64,000 nt of DNA from Dimorphilus gyrociliatus (lineage: Eukaryota; Annelida; Polychaeta; Dinophilidae). The stretch lies in NCBI GenBank assembly GCA_904063045.1, contig CAJFCJ010000028.1, forward strand, positions 372,001 to 436,000. Reading direction: 5' to 3'. The notes under the pieces are model-generated. The model was not told the origin of the DNA. It was given only the letters and a program-made list of their open reading frames with translations, and did not search any database. A program made the translations under genes and the position numbers. Of this stretch, positions 26,833-40,401 are shown piece after piece (within the stretch, counting starts at the first letter, position 1; each line of letters starts with the position of its first letter).

Positions 26833-27534
26833 ACTTTTTACAGATTATAAAAATAAGACTATTCAATACACCTATATATACTTTTTGCATAAATGAATAT
26901 CAATTATGATTCAATCAGAGGAAAAGTACAAAAAGAAGAAAGGAAAACGAATAAATCTAAGAGAAAAAAAAACCTAACTGACTAACTTCCTTCCTTTTCT
27001 ATCAATAAATTATCTTTTATGTATTTTCTTATACCTCCTCCTCTTACAAGTTCAATAGATCGATAAGAAATAGTTAGAAAGAAAGAAAAAAATTGACAAA
27101 AAAAATAATATTTATTGCGTGTTCTTTCCATTCAAGATGTTTATACGCTACCAATAATTGAATATGTCTATAATTTTTTATACAAATGACAAAGAAACAG
27201 TGCACTTTTTTATTTTAAAAAATTATAAATATGAACCAACAACAAACTATTTTGAAAAGAATCTTTTTTTATCTTATATTTCGTTGGTTAATCAAGCTTA
27301 AAATCACCATAAATCGCTTTTTTAGCATTTATATTAGAGAAATTGTCATTCAATCGTTCAAAATATTGAAAACAAAGTTGCACTGTAATCAAAATATTCT
27401 ATTATTCTAGAACTAAGTTAACCTGAATGTTGTAAGGTGAAGAAAAGTTGAATTATAAATAAAAATAAAGGAAATTTTATGAGATAGACATACTACTTAA
27501 AAAAGTGGACTAAACGCCTTAATCAAATGATAAT
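26833..27534. other. Convergent 3' region between TRPV and LIN7
   Basis: AT-rich 3' UTR sequence of two convergent genes. No further coding region or RNA gene is recognised. Confidence 0.55.
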
Positions 27535-28929
27535 TTAGCTAGGTTGTTGGCGTCTTCTTTGAGTTCTTTGCTTATCAAAACGAGCCTCCATTTCATCCAA
27601 AACTCTTGGTGTAAATCTGACAACTAACTTAACCGTTCCTAGAGAAAAAAGAAATGATTATTAATTAATTACCTCTTTCTTTGTCATATATATGTATAAA
27701 TAGATAAATTATGGGAAAACAATTCATAATAAAAAACTTACCAGAGGCAGCTTTCAATAGTTCGACTGCTTTTTCGTGTGGTTCGCCTTCAACACTCTAT
27801 CAAATTACAAATTTGATTTACCTCTTGTCGTGGACAAATAATAAATTACTTACAACTCCATTTACGGATAATAGTTGATCGCCTCTTTTTAATCCACCTA
27901 TTTTATCGGCAATACCATTTGGAATGATTCTCGATATATAAATTGGTGAATTTTGTTCCTTTCCTCCCATTACATTAAATCCTAAACCTTCGTCAGTTTT
28001 CGGCAATTCGACAACTCTTGGATGAGCGTGTCCTTCAGAGGCAGCAAACGCTGCAACTGTTGCTTTAGCTGTAGCATTTGCTCGAACCTATTTCGAAGTT
28101 TAAAAATATACTTAATTATTTGATTAAGGAAAACAAAATAAAATCAACCTCCGGGCTAGCGTGAACGTCTACCGTTTCGTAAACATTCTCGTAAACCTCT
28201 CGAACAGCGTGGAGAAAATCACTTTGTAGTACTTTTTGAAGGGCAGCTAACTTGGGACTCGCAACTTCGGCTATATTTTTAAAAAGAAGAAAGGCGGAAA
28301 ATTAGAAAAATATAACAGTGAATATATAGTAAATATAACGTTTAACGTTAGCTTTCAGTTTCTATGACGGTATGTGAATAGTAACAGCTACTCTACTTTT
28401 AAGTCGATCAATTAGCCTCTGACAAAGTTAATAAACGTGCCTAGAATATATTAAATTATTGTAGACTCTGAAACGGGATTAACTATGGAAAGACCCCCGA
28501 AATGAGAACTGCACGCTTCAATCGTCATATGAAATGATAGTAATTTACAATTTTCGATTTTTTTACCCGGACCATTTCTCAATAAAACTACTACAACAAG
28601 TAATACTTACTCTTTTGCAACTGTTCCAGTAATTCTACTGCTCTTGCAACATCTGGAAAAAAAACACATATATTTTAGATTCTTTTCAGTATACTGTGAT
28701 TTAACATGGCAATTAGTCAACAGATATAGAACGAGTTCGTAGTAAGCCATTGAGACTAGGTGAAAAAATAGATAACCTATTCGAAAATATACGAATTATT
28801 AATTCGTCCAGATTATACAACTAATGATGAATGTAAAAGAAATTTTAAAGATAACAAATTTCAATTGTAAAATGATAAGATCATACCTTTTTCCAAATTT
28901 AGAGACGGTTCACCTACAGTAGACGCCAT
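27535..28929 (-). CDS. LIN7: LIN7 (Veli/MALS) scaffold protein
   Basis: Six exons on the minus strand (28887-28929, 28611-28652, 28149-28270, 27854-28087, 27742-27796, 27535-27638) give 199 aa, the normal LIN7 size. An N-terminal L27 domain ([14 protein letters not shown] ... [18 protein letters not shown]) is followed by a conserved linker ([20 protein letters not shown]) and one PDZ domain with GLGF carboxylate loop, [12 protein letters not shown] and [17 protein letters not shown]7 links CASK/LIN2 and LIN10 complexes to receptors and channels at synapses and epithelial junctions. It is head-to-head with GPR89, the two ATGs only about 165 bp apart. The paralogue (A/B/C) distinction is a vertebrate one and is not applied. 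Confidence 0.96.
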
Positions 28930-29093
28930 GTTGTAAACAAGTGATCACGTGGATTTCCAATTATAGAAAAACTGGTAAACTTAGAAAAACACTCGATGCG
29001 GGGCTTATAGTCGAAAAAATTGTTCATTATAAGTTATCGAACTATAAAAACTAATCAGTTTTCAAATATTATTTGTAAAAATAAATATTAAAA
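28930..29093. promoter_or_regulatory. Bidirectional promoter region of LIN7 and GPR89
   Basis: Only 164 bp separate the divergent start codons, so the two genes must share promoter DNA. A CACGTG E-box is at 28946-28951, inside gtgatcacgtgg. Confidence 0.55.
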
Positions 29094-31367
29094 ATGTCAT
29101 TAATCCTTGATTCATGTATCATTCTTTTCTCTTTGGTTGGTACAAAATCAATCTAATGATATCTCTCTTCAATATCGTGTATCAAATAATTTAAAAATCT
29201 ATTTTCAGTCGTTATTCTTTGGCGGTGGTTGGGTTTTTTTCCTAAAGCAACTTTTCCGCGATTATGAGGTTAATATATAGTTTATTAAAAAAGAAAACAA
29301 TTGTTCAACTAACAGTATGAACTTTCATTATTCTCAATTCTAGGTTCATCATTGGGTAGTATTACTAGTCTTCTCAATAACTTTCGCCCTATCATGTACT
29401 ATGTTTGAGCTCATTATATTTGAAATTTTGGGCTTTCTAAATTCGAAGTAAGTATTATTAAAAATTTGTGAAAAAATAATAAACTTTTTAGCTATTTCAT
29501 TAATATGTTTGTGTTTGATATTATTTGAACAGTTCAAGATTCTTCTTTTGGAAATTAATACTTTTCTGCATGTTAGTAATAGTAATAGCAGTTCTACCGT
29601 TCTATATAGCCTATTTTATAGTTGGAAACATTCCATTAGGTTATTTTCTTAAATAGATAAAGTAAAACCTATTAAATTAAATTTTTGTTATTTTTACAAA
29701 CAGTACCAAGAAAACGAAGAACCAAAGTAGCTTTAGCTGTTTTTTGTTGGCTAGCTTTTATCTATTTCTTTTGGAAATTAGGTGATCCTTTTCCAATACA
29801 TAGTCCAAAACATGGTAAAATACAATATACAGTATATATACAATAAATATGTATATATATATTTATATATATATATTTTACATTTAATAATGAATATCAA
29901 ATTATATCTTCAGGGATAATATCAATAGAGCAATGTATTGGTCGTGTAGGTGTTGTTGGTGTAACATTAATGGCTATACTATCTGGTTTCGGTGCTGTAA
30001 ATTGTCCGTATACTTATATGTCATATTTTGTCAGGTATAGTTGTACAACTTAGTAATTCTATGCCTTATTTCCTAAGGTCTTTTGAACTTGATTTTTATT
30101 TTATTTCTATCTTTTAGACAAGTAAGTAATACTGATATTCAGAGTGTTGAGAAAAGAATTATGCAAACTATGGATATGATATTAATGAAGAAAAAGAGGT
30201 ATATACTAATATTATATACTTTATATATGTAATTGCATTGACTAACTATCTAACCCTTAATTTAATATTTAAGGATTGCGTTAGAAAAGAGAGAAAATAT
30301 GAGACGATCGGCTGTTTCACAAGAAAGAAGAGGATTTTGGAGTATGATAAAGCAAGTAACTTCATCGCAAAATAACGAAAGTATGTGACAAGATTCAGTT
30401 AAAAGGAATGCAATAATAATCAAAATGATCTATATACAGTATATACATATTTCCTTTTATTATTATCTAGATATAAAAATTCTTAAGCAAGAAGCAGAAG
30501 CATTAGAAGAATTAAGTAGGCAACTTTTTCTGGAGTCAGTCGATTTACATAACGAACAAGAACGAATTCAGTATTCGACAACATTTAAAGGGAGATATTT
30601 TAATATATTAGGCCATTTCTTCTCTATATATTGTTGTTGGAAAATATTCATGGCCACAATAAATATTGTATTTGACCGTGTTGGAAAAGTTGACCCTGTA
30701 ACGAGGGGTATTGAAATTGCTGTTAATTATTTTGCCATTCAATTCGACGTAAAATTTTGGTCGCAACAAATTTCTTTCGTTCTCGTTGGAATAATTGTAG
30801 TAACGTCTATTCGAGGTTTATTAATAACTTTAACAAAGGTTGGTCTTTATATCTCATTCATTTATCAGATTAAAATATAATATACTATATAGACAATAAA
30901 TATTTGCTAATGTAATTCTCTTTTTAAAGTTTTTTTATGCAATTGCAAGTAGTAAATCATCGAACGTGATTGTTTTAGCTCTGGCTCAAATAATGGTAAT
31001 TAATTTTTTATTCATATTAAATAATATCAACTTTTTTAGAATAATTAGCATATTGAATAAATTTCATTAATTAAACATAAAATAAATAAACAACAGGGCA
31101 TGTATTTTGTATCGTGCGTTCTTCTTATGAGAATGAATATGCCTTTGGAATATAGGTAAATATATATATACGCCTAACTTAATGATTAATCCTTGATATT
31201 CTAAATATTTTTTCCATAGAATAATTATAACTCAAGTATTGGGGGATTTACAATTTAACTTCTATCACCGGTGGTTTGATGTGATATTCTTAGTTAGTGC
31301 TCTAAGCAGTATAGCATTCTTATATATAGCTCATAAACAAGCACCAAGTTCTAATATTTCAAACTGA
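29094..31367 (+). CDS. GPR89: GPR89 / Golgi pH regulator (GPHR)
   Basis: Twelve short exons (29094-29135, 29209-29268, 29344-29447, 29533-29639, 29704-29814, 29914-30034, 30118-30198, 30274-30380, 30471-30838, 30930-30995, 31097-31155, 31220-31367) encode 457 aa against about 455 in human. The order of parts matches the family: five N-terminal membrane segments (including [17 protein letters not shown] and [14 protein letters not shown]), a cytosolic coiled-coil (KKKRIALEKR ... [13 protein letters not shown]), then four C-terminal membrane segments with [18 protein letters not shown] and [19 protein letters not shown] is a Golgi anion channel needed for lumen acidification; the family also includes the plant GTG proteins. 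All introns are short. Confidence 0.97.
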
Positions 31368-31829
31368 TAACATTTTAATATATATATATATATTTATTTA
31401 ATAAAATAAATATTGTTGAACAAAGAAAAGAAAAAAACTTCAGTTATTTTAATCTTAGTATTACTATTTTAAATAAATAAAAAAGAATATTCATATACAA
31501 TATCAACTTTGTATAAGTGTTTTACTTTTTTTTCGAAATATCAATGTAAAAGTATTGTAAATTTGAAATTTTTTTTATCAGCTACATAATCCTTTTTTAA
31601 AATATTTCATACTACTTTTCATTTATTCTCTATTCTACTAAAATTTTGATTTCACTAACAAACTTTAAAAAGGAAACAGCTGACAAAGCGGATATTGTGT
31701 ATAGTCGATTTCGTAAGCGGAAGTGGAAATAAACATTCACTGTACTGAATTTAGTTCCAGTGACGAATTCATTATATTTTGTCATTGGAACATTTTTTAT
31801 TCGTAGTTTCGATTAGATTATTAATAATA
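31368..31829. other. Spacer between GPR89 and SPT2
   Basis: The GPR89 3' UTR with AATAAA near 31400, then the upstream region of SPT2. No coding sequence is seen. Confidence 0.5.
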
Positions 31830-34144
31830 ATGGACTTTGACGAAATAATGAGGGCGGCTCAGGAAAAAAGTCGCCTTCTAGATAAGGTAATACATCCAGG
31901 GTTTTAAATTTGCCTATTATCGCCCATGAAAATTTTTTACATAGATCTCATACGGTCTATCGATTTACTATAAAAATTACTTGAGTTTAAAAGTAGATAA
32001 TTATTGATATTTCTAAAGAGATCTTCATATTTAAATTTAAAATATTTGTTTTTTTGTTTTGTTGTTTTTGTTTTATTCAATATTGCTATTGTTTTCTTTT
32101 ACAGACAAAGGTTGATAAAAACACGCAGCGGGACAGAGTTTTGAAAAACTTGCAAAGAGATGAACGTTTACGAAAGCAGAAGGACACAAACTGTAAGTAG
32201 ATAGCAAAATTGTTGCATTATTAAATATAAATCGAATCTTTATATAAAGCTGAGGAGAAAGCTGAACGTAAAAGAAAAATTATGGAAAAAGTGAATAAAG
32301 ATCTTTCTAATCACCAAAGTAATGATGGAAAGAGCAAAAAGTCTTTGGAAAGGAGGGCTCATAATAACAAGTCCAAACCTATGACTGATGCTGAAATAAG
32401 AGAGCATCGACTTGCTCTGCAAGAAAAAGCTCGAAAAGTGCTACACAAACCGTTAAACAAGCTTTCAGCCACTGAACCAAGGCAGACAACAACTCTTAAA
32501 GATTCCACCTCTAGACCTGCCAGAAGTGATTTGATTCCTGCATCCCAGCTGGGCTTGAAACCTTTGTCGCAAAAGATGGAAGACATTTTAGCTGCAAAGA
32601 ATAATATTAATTATACAACAAGAGTTATATCAAGTGACAATAAAAGTGAAAAAAAGAAGCATAAGAAGAAGAAAAAAGAGAGAGATGAATCACGTTCTAA
32701 AAGAAAAGAAAAAGTCGCAGAACCTGTGTCAAAAAAACCCAAATTAGTTAAACATTCCGTTAGACAGGCTAATATGAAACCACTGAGTTTTGATGAAATA
32801 ATAAAGCAGGCTAATGATAATAAAGGTTTGATACTATTTTATCGATCAACTAGATCTAGTTTTATTTGCTGTACTATATAAAAACAAAGACAATTTTTCC
32901 CCACAGATAAGGTTGTTGATTGGAAAAAAATAGAGTTGGAACAAAAACAGCGGAAACAGGCTATAGAAAAGCAAAAAGAAATTGATAGAAGAGAAAAGTT
33001 AAGAATTTTAGTGCCTGAAAAGAGTCCTAGAAAAAATTCGAGAGCAGTACCACCACAACCCCCATCAAGTGAGTTCTTTTTGTTTTTTTTGATAGAAAAG
33101 CTTGGATTTATTATTTCTTTCTTTACGCACGTCTTATAAATAAATATCAATGAAAAAGGCGGAAAATAAACTTCTTGATAAAAGCGAAATAACTTATTTT
33201 TAATCTCCCTCAGGATCAGCCGTAAAGCCAGCAGTCCCTCACCAATCCAGAGCTTCAACTGTTCAAACGCAATCTGTTTCTAGATCGTCTATTAATCAAA
33301 AACTGGTCGAGAAGAAAAAAGAGAGAAAACCTTCACCGGTACCTGTACCAAAAATACCTAAGGAACTTTATAATTCCGACTATGGCTATGAAGAAGAGTA
33401 CGATGATGAAATGAATGATTTTATTGACGACGACTATGGTGATGGAGTAAATTCAAATGAAATATGGAAAATTTTTGGTTTAAATAAAAAAAAATATGAC
33501 AGAGTAAATGATTTCGATGACATTGACAATATGGAGTCAAATTTTGGAGAAATTGACGCAGAAGAGAGACGATCGTGAGTTAAAATTCTTTTTTAATTGC
33601 AAAACTATCGACTAGATGGCTCCCATGTAGCCAGAAGGATTGGTTTAAAATTACTCTAACATCTGATAAGAGATGAATTTGCGATTATATGCTCTTTTTA
33701 GCACGTCACTTGGTTTTATGTAGGAAAAACTCGTATCTACTCTGAAATGCATACAAACAGTATCTTGTTTTTAATGCAACTTTGCTTATGTTTTCCTCTA
33801 TAATCGGTATTCGAAAAGTGCATAAACGCACGAATCGACCTTTCAACAGTAGTGCTAGCCTTCAAAGGACCGCTAAACCACTTGTAATATAGTATATCTT
33901 TTTAAAAGGTTAAGTTAGCCTTTGTTGTGTAATAGTAAATTTATAACCATCTTAAGTATGAAACTAGAGTAGGAAAATCAGAAATGGCATTTTAAAGACT
34001 AGAGAATAAAATTAGATTTACATTGAATATGTTTTATTTTCCTTTAGAGCAAAGATTGGAAAGCGTGAAGATTTAGAAGATATTCGACGTGAAGAAGAGG
34101 AAAAAAAGAGAAAGAGAGAGCGATTGAAAAAGAAAAAATTCTAA
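31830..34144 (+). CDS. SPTY2D1: SPT2 (SPTY2D1) histone chaperone
   Basis: Six exons (31830-31886, 32105-32192, 32250-32825, 32907-33068, 33214-33574, 34048-34144) give 446 aa, shorter than human SPTY2D1. It begins MDFDEIMRAAQE with a basic N-terminal domain. A lysine-rich nuclear segment (KKKHKKKKKERDE) and an acidic stretch follow. The diagnostic C-terminal SPT2 domain contains EIWKIFGLNKKKYDRVND, NMESNFGEIDAEE and a final basic coiled helix EDLEDIRREEEEKKRKRERL. SPT2 binds H3-H4 through this domain during transcription-coupled nucleosome recycling and ribosomal DNA transcription. Confidence 0.92.
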
Positions 34145-35942
34145 TTTTTATACTTTTTAATTTTTTACCTGAAAGTGTAAAAAATTCACTGGCACAAGCA
34201 AAAAAAGATAATAAAAGACAAGAAGAGAAATTGGGTAAAAAAAAGGGTTATAGGAAAAATATAGAATTCGTAGTTTAATACGAGGGTTGAATAAAGAAAA
34301 AAAAAAATTTTATCGTTTACTATTTGTTGAGGAAGTTGTATTACCAAAAGTAAAAAGAGCACTAAAAGAAAAAAAATAAAATACCATTTCCCAGCCGTTA
34401 AAAGTAATATAGATAAAATTTGTTGAAAGAATATGCTTGTATTATTTTTATAGGTCTTTTCAAGGTATTGAAAAAAACAGTAAATTTCTGTTTTGCATAT
34501 TAACACGTAACTTGACTGATTCACCTCAATCTATCAATAGTCCACTCAGAGTCCATTAACTTAGACTCTTTCCATTTCCTACTTTTTTAAGTCGATAATA
34601 TCAATGAAATATGCTGGAAATGATACTTCATATAAGAATTATAAAGTTTGCTTTTAAAAGTAGGTTAAATAAACAAACCGCCAATTGAGTTAAATATTCT
34701 CAATGCAAACTTTGTACCGAGTCGCTTTATTCGCTAAGACGATTTTTACGGGGTAAGAAAAAGCCTCAAGTGAATTAACGACGTATAACAGAACGCATTC
34801 TGTATAAATAAAACGCCTCTTGAGATTTTAACAAACAGATTTATTACAGGCAGCTGTGCGATATTCCGACCCATAAAGACGAATAGGTTCATTTCTACCT
34901 TTATAGCCCGATTATACAAATTGCAAACTATTAAATATCATGATTAGAATTGTGTTTTTCTTTTTATTCTTTCAACTTCAAAGTATTTTTCTTTGTCTCT
35001 TCAAACAAAAACGAAATTAAGAATAAAAACATTTCTAGTAATTTATATATATATATATAGAACATATTTGTTTTGTTTTTCCCTTATATTTATGCAGAGA
35101 GAATAGTTCAATAAATCAAAATTCTTTTCCTTTCAATGAGTACATGTTCACACAATTTAAAACAGGTATAATTAACAATTATGAATATTCATAATTAAAG
35201 ATTGTATAATTTATATTTCTTTGATACTTGTGTCCTTTTATTTTTTTGTTCTGTAACTGTTATTTTATTTTACAGTATCTTAATCAAGAAGCTCAGTTCT
35301 ACTTTAAATAATGTTGTTACTTAGAAATTTCCGTCTCTAATCTAGCGTATAATAATTTAATAAATTATCTCTTAATTGATTATTTATTATTTCCTGAAGG
35401 TACGAATAAAGAATTCAAAATAGTAGCAATATTTAACCATAATTTCTCATCTCCCATGTCACTTTTTAAACTCGTCCTCCCTCCCCCCCGACATCACTTC
35501 CCTCCCCCTTTTAACCTAAAAATTTCCACCCATATTCTATATCATCTGTCTGGTTGGCTGGCTAGCTGACTGGACTGGCTGTCTATCAGTCTGTCCATCG
35601 TTTCTTCGCTTAATTCCCTTTTCTCTCTTTTTTCCCCCTGAATTAATAATAGTTTTCTTTCTATTTTATTAAAAGGCTTTTTATGGTTATTCTATTTTTC
35701 TATACCTCAGCGATTACATTGATATTATTATTAATAATTCGTAGTAGTAGTAAAGGATACAGTTTATAGCGATAAAGTTATATAATAGAGATTGAATTAT
35801 AATCTTTTTTTAACCTAATCAAATAGAATGAGAAAAAAAGGAAAAAACGAAATTCGTCTAGGTCCATTGCAGTTTAACTAGTTACAGCAGCAGTAAGAGT
35901 TAAAATTTCTTAGGTAGGCCTAAGGCATTTGGGTTTTTTTCC
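34145..35942. other. Convergent 3' region between SPT2 and small heat-shock gene
   Basis: No gene recognised. It holds AT-rich 3' UTR sequence, a pyrimidine-rich tract near 35465-35525 and a CTGG/GGCT-rich patch near 35550-35600. The long minus frame at 34186-34524 is Phe/Leu-rich homopolymer translation and is rejected. Confidence 0.5.
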
Positions 35943-37228
35943 CTAAGTGTCAGAAATCTCATCGGTAACGTCTTCTGAAGTAATAGAGCATCTATAGGTT
36001 TTTTCCTGATCTAGAAGTATAATTTCTATGTATAGATTTCCTGTGGGTCCTAGTGATGCTTTAACGCTCTTGGCCTTCATATATGATGGGAGACGTATAT
36101 CTCTTTTTATATTTCGTAATATTCGATTTTTGTCACCGTATTGGCCGGCTCTTTCTTCGTAAGCCGCTCTTACAGCAATTATTCCTGGATCATTCTCGTC
36201 TATAAAAACGTTAACGTCGTCTGGCGTGAATTCCCTTCCCAAGGTTGTACTAACTCTTATTTTCCTTGTTCCATCTGGATCAGTAATAATAGGATGAACA
36301 CCTGGCTTATTCTGTTGTAATGATCTGCTGAAGTAGAAATAACAAAAATAAATGTTACTTCTTAGAAAAATTCTTTTCTCATAACCTCAAAAACTATGAA
36401 AAGGAATTTAAATGGGAAATTTACAACAAGAATAATGGGAAACGATATGAATTATCTTTGTAATAAAAACAAACCCGTACAGCGAATTGGTAATTATATA
36501 GGCCTACTTTATTTACAGCAACCAAACCAACGTGTGAAAAGTCAGTATGATATCCTTATCAAATAGAATTATTCTCTTTATGTACATTTTGCTTTTACTT
36601 TAATACTAAACGAAAAGAAAAGAGAAGAAAGTGTTTGTTTTATTGATAGTACAAACCTTGGTGGAAGGTGAAAGGGCATTTCTATGATAAGGAAACCCTT
36701 ATCATTAATTGTTGTTCTCATGAGTTTATCGTCAACGTGAGAGGGTAAATCAAGAGTTCTAAGCATTGTTTTTACGAATGCTCTATCATCTTTCTCTTCC
36801 CTATGTTTTGCTTCTAAATGCAATTTATCACCCTCGATTCTTAAGGTAATATCTTTTTTATCGAAAGAATTTACATCAAAAATCGCCTTGAAAACTGGTA
36901 GTCCGTTATCATCGTCGATAAATGCTTTATCACTGTCCGCTTCTTGAGACGGTTTTATAACAAGAAAATCCGACATATCCTCTAATTCTTTTTGCCATTC
37001 GAGGCGCGTCTCCTCCAATTCCTTTTCTTCAAATTCTTTGTTGTTAGGCCTAGTCTCACTGAGTTTGATGCCCTTCGTTTTGTTGGCAGATGAGAGAATC
37101 TTTCTGAATACTGACTGTAAAACGATTGATTGTCTTAAAAGTAGTCTCTCTTAAAAGTATACATTATGTATTGTTAAACTATATCTATAAATAAACAAAT
37201 ACAGTACGTGTATATTCTAATATATATA

Positions 37229-37266
<38 letters not shown>

Positions 37267-38213
37267 CAATATATAGGTTTAACCATGAAGACTAATGCGA
37301 ATGAATAATGAATATAAAAGAAATGACGCAGATAAGAATTATTAAGCAATATTTATAAATAAAGTCTTACAAATGAAAGTCTTAAGAGATAATCTGATCT
37401 TTCGTAATTAAATTATACGGTTAGAATATCGATGGAGTAAACACAATAGTGTCAGCAGTTTTTTTCTTTTTCTTTTTTTTTTGACTTTGGCAGCAAAAAT
37501 TTTTCAGTTTTTCCTTTTTTGACATTTTGACATATTTTTTTTTTGGTTATTTTTCCTTTCCTCTCTCTTCCTCTCTTAATATTTTCATTTAATTCATTTT
37601 TAATAATTCTTTCTCTATCCTTTTTCTTCTCTCTTTCATTAATTCTTACTTTATATATGTATTTACATTATCTAAATTCTGTATAAAATTCTATACTAAT
37701 TGATAAGGAAAATGTTACTTAAAGGGATTTAAATTGACGTAGAACGATGGAAACAATTTGCCTTTAGGACTGGAAGAAAAGAAAATAAACATAATAGACA
37801 ACTAAATAGTGTACTAAATATGATACTTTAATAAGAATATTAAGAAGGATTTAAGCGGTAAGAAAAAAAAAATTAATTAAAAACCGACAGTGCATGCCTA
37901 ATTGTACCCACATGGGTAATTTTTTCAATTCTTTACTGCTCCACACCGCCAATGACCATCCATTAATCAAAATCAAGGCCTTGTAGATCTTATCACTAAC
38001 GACAAATTACTAATTTTTTGTAAGAAATATAACGGTAAAGCTTACAAAGGAAGCAATCACCATTCGTATTTTCAAATAGGGATATCGTGGATAATACATA
38101 TATATATATATATATAGATTAGGGAATTTAGAGATCCCACCCTACGTTACGTACACATATACTACATGAAATGTTGTACAAAGAAAGAATAACAAAAACT
38201 CTAGACTCACCAT
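35943..38213 (-). CDS. Small heat-shock protein with two alpha-crystallin domains
   Basis: Three minus-strand exons: the start codon alone (38211-38213), 36657-37114 and 35943-36327, giving 281 aa. A helical N-terminal segment (EKELEETRLEWQKELEDM) precedes alpha-crystallin domain 1, about 75-155 (VFKAIFDVNSFDKKDITLRI, LRTLDLPSHVDD, GFLIIEMP). Domain 2, about 165-270, includes RKIRVSTTLGREFTPDDVNV, NIKRDIRLPSYM and LYIEIILL. Two-domain sHSPs of this kind are known in flatworms (major egg antigen p40 type) and other invertebrates. They act as ATP-independent holdase chaperones. The start is chosen because exon 2 opens in phase 0 with no in-frame ATG before residue 50 and ATG|GTGAGT lies upstream; that 5' exon is an inference. 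The last intron has a tandem cagcag acceptor, so a one-serine variant is possible. Confidence 0.82.
37232..37262. repeat. (TA)n microsatellite in sHSP intron 1
   Basis: About 31 bp of alternating TA within the intron separating the sHSP start codon from the body of the gene. Confidence 0.9.
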
Positions 38214-38279
38214 GTTTGTAGAAACAGCATTGATCGTTTAAATTTTTTCTCTTCTCTCGTTTATTCACTGACTTTTTTT

Positions 38280-38303
38280 CTCTCTCTCTCTCTCTCTCTC
38301 TCT
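38280..38303. repeat. (CT)n microsatellite upstream of sHSP
   Basis: A pure CT run followed by roughly 90 bp of imperfect CT-rich DNA; on the gene strand it is GA-rich. Confidence 0.85.
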
Positions 38304-39752
38304 TGCTTTCTCTTTCTCGCTCTATCTTTCTCTCCGCTTTTTACTCGCTCTCTGGCTCTCTCTCACTCCTCACTCTCCCCCTCTCTCTTTCTCTTGTTTT
38401 CAATACACTGATCCGTTGTCTATATTATCTGCCTGCAGATAAAAATCATTTAATATGTAAATATCGTCGATAAAATCAAAACATACCTTGGAGGCAGCTG
38501 TCTTTTAGCAAAGTGACATATTATATAGGAAATTTTTGGCCAAATCGATAGAAATTTTTACAGAGAGAAACCAATGCCCCTACAGTATAAAGTGCGGTTG
38601 GTGCCTGCGCCACCACGTGTCGGCCTATAACAAGTGCATAATTTATCATGATTTTAAGCCAGATAATACTGATACAGATGACATTTATTTCGTGCATATG
38701 ATTTTTTTAATTTGATTAATTAGACAGTCATTTTGTCGTCTTTAACGTTCTTAAATAACTTTTACCATATCCGGAGAGCAATTAATACTCTAGTCCCACG
38801 TTATACAAAAATTTATGTCCTTTATCTTATTTGTAAAACAATTATTCTTTATTTAAGGATGGAATTGTTAAATAAATGGAGTCTTTTTTTTATAGCTTTC
38901 TAGTTTTTTAAATTGAAATAAACTGAACTATAAATAGAAGAAGAAAAAACCATTGTAAAAAAAAGGAGAAAGAAATATACTGTATGTCCTAATTAGCTTT
39001 GGTTAGTCAATCAAAATTAATTGACTTATATTCTCTTAAATAAAAGATAAGAAAGTAGATTTTATTGTCTTTAATAAGAGGATAGTTAATAAGGAGAGAA
39101 AAACTATATGGTCATAAGAAAAGGAAAGATCTATCTTCGGCCGGTAAACATAACCCAATAGCTGGTTAGTTAGACTAATTTTAAATGAGAAATAAGTCTC
39201 TTAAATATCATATAAATAACGATTTATAGGAATTTTTATAGGAAATCCAGAAATTTAAATAACCTAGCATACTATTCGTAACGATAGAAAGAAAGAAAGG
39301 AAGAAAAAATCCAATATCTGATTTCTTTAATCTTCCAATAATAATTGCCTTAAGCCACCAGAGTTGTTTTCCCGTGATAAATAAAGAATTTAAAATATTT
39401 TGGTACATAGAATAATTAAAAGAAAATATATAGTATAGATATAAACAATATAGTATATGTATATATTTCGTGTATAAAACTGGTGTAAATATTATTGTGC
39501 TAATTGTTTTCTTTTACTGAAATTTTATATCAATAATATCATTCTTTCTCTCTTTTCCTTATTAAATTAAAATACGAAAATACATAAATTAGCTTCTTTT
39601 CTTCTTCTTTATAGATTCTTTACTAGAAATGTGTAAATCATGTTAAAAAAAAGACACTTAATCTTTTAAAATCTATAAATACTTGTCATTCTTTTAAAAA
39701 ATAATCCATTGTAAAGGTTTACCAATATATAGTATATTTATAAATATATACA

Positions 39753-39753
<1 letters not shown>

Positions 39754-39788
<35 letters not shown>
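39754..39788. repeat. (TA)n microsatellite
   Basis: About 35 bp of alternating TA in intergenic DNA. Confidence 0.9.
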
Positions 39789-39792
<4 letters not shown>

Positions 39793-40401
39793 TAATAGTA
39801 ACACGTTACAGACACTGGTTGATACGAATATTTCAACTTTTTCTCTTTCTTTTTTAAGTTATTTTGCTGATTGATTTGAACAAGAATTTTATACAATTTA
39901 CCACAAAATACACACGATATACTGCGATTTTCTATGTATATAGTCGTATGGTATAAATAGCTCAATTTAATTAGTACTGAACTTAGCCGTATTAATTATT
40001 TATGGCTAATTTGAAAGTAATATTTGAATATTGTATAGATATTCTTCTTATAGCTACGTATACTGCGGTAGGTTGAAAATTCTTTGCAAATATAACTTTT
40101 CTGTACTGGTAGTTGCGACATCTACTGGCTATTCATATCCATTGTAAATGTGTACAAGATATATTCTACTATTCTAAATAGGATATATATATATATGTAT
40201 TAGGGAACGCTATAGATGCTGACTAGCCTCGATGGATTTTTTTTATCGACTTTACGTCTCAGCAAATAAATCGTTTTGCGAGCAAATGTAAAAAAATTGG
40301 ACGGTGTATTGTAAAAGTGATAAATAACGCAAAAGCTATTTAAATCTACATCATCTTCTCTCTATTCTTATGTCATTTATCTCCATGAATTCGACAAAAG
40401 T

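Larger units (their letters stand above)
38214..40401. other. Intergenic, upstream of sHSP and downstream of trichoplein
   Basis: A (CT)n microsatellite at 38280-38303 continues into CT-rich DNA to about 38395, which may be promoter-proximal for the sHSP gene. A long (TA)n run lies at 39754-39788. No coding region is seen; the 66-codon frame at 39208-39408 has no family features. Confidence 0.5.

Noticed and set aside
34186-34524. 112-codon minus-strand frame rich in Phe and Leu, looking like a membrane protein
   Set aside because: Hydrophobicity comes from A-rich homopolymer DNA read in reverse; it lies in the convergent 3' UTR region.
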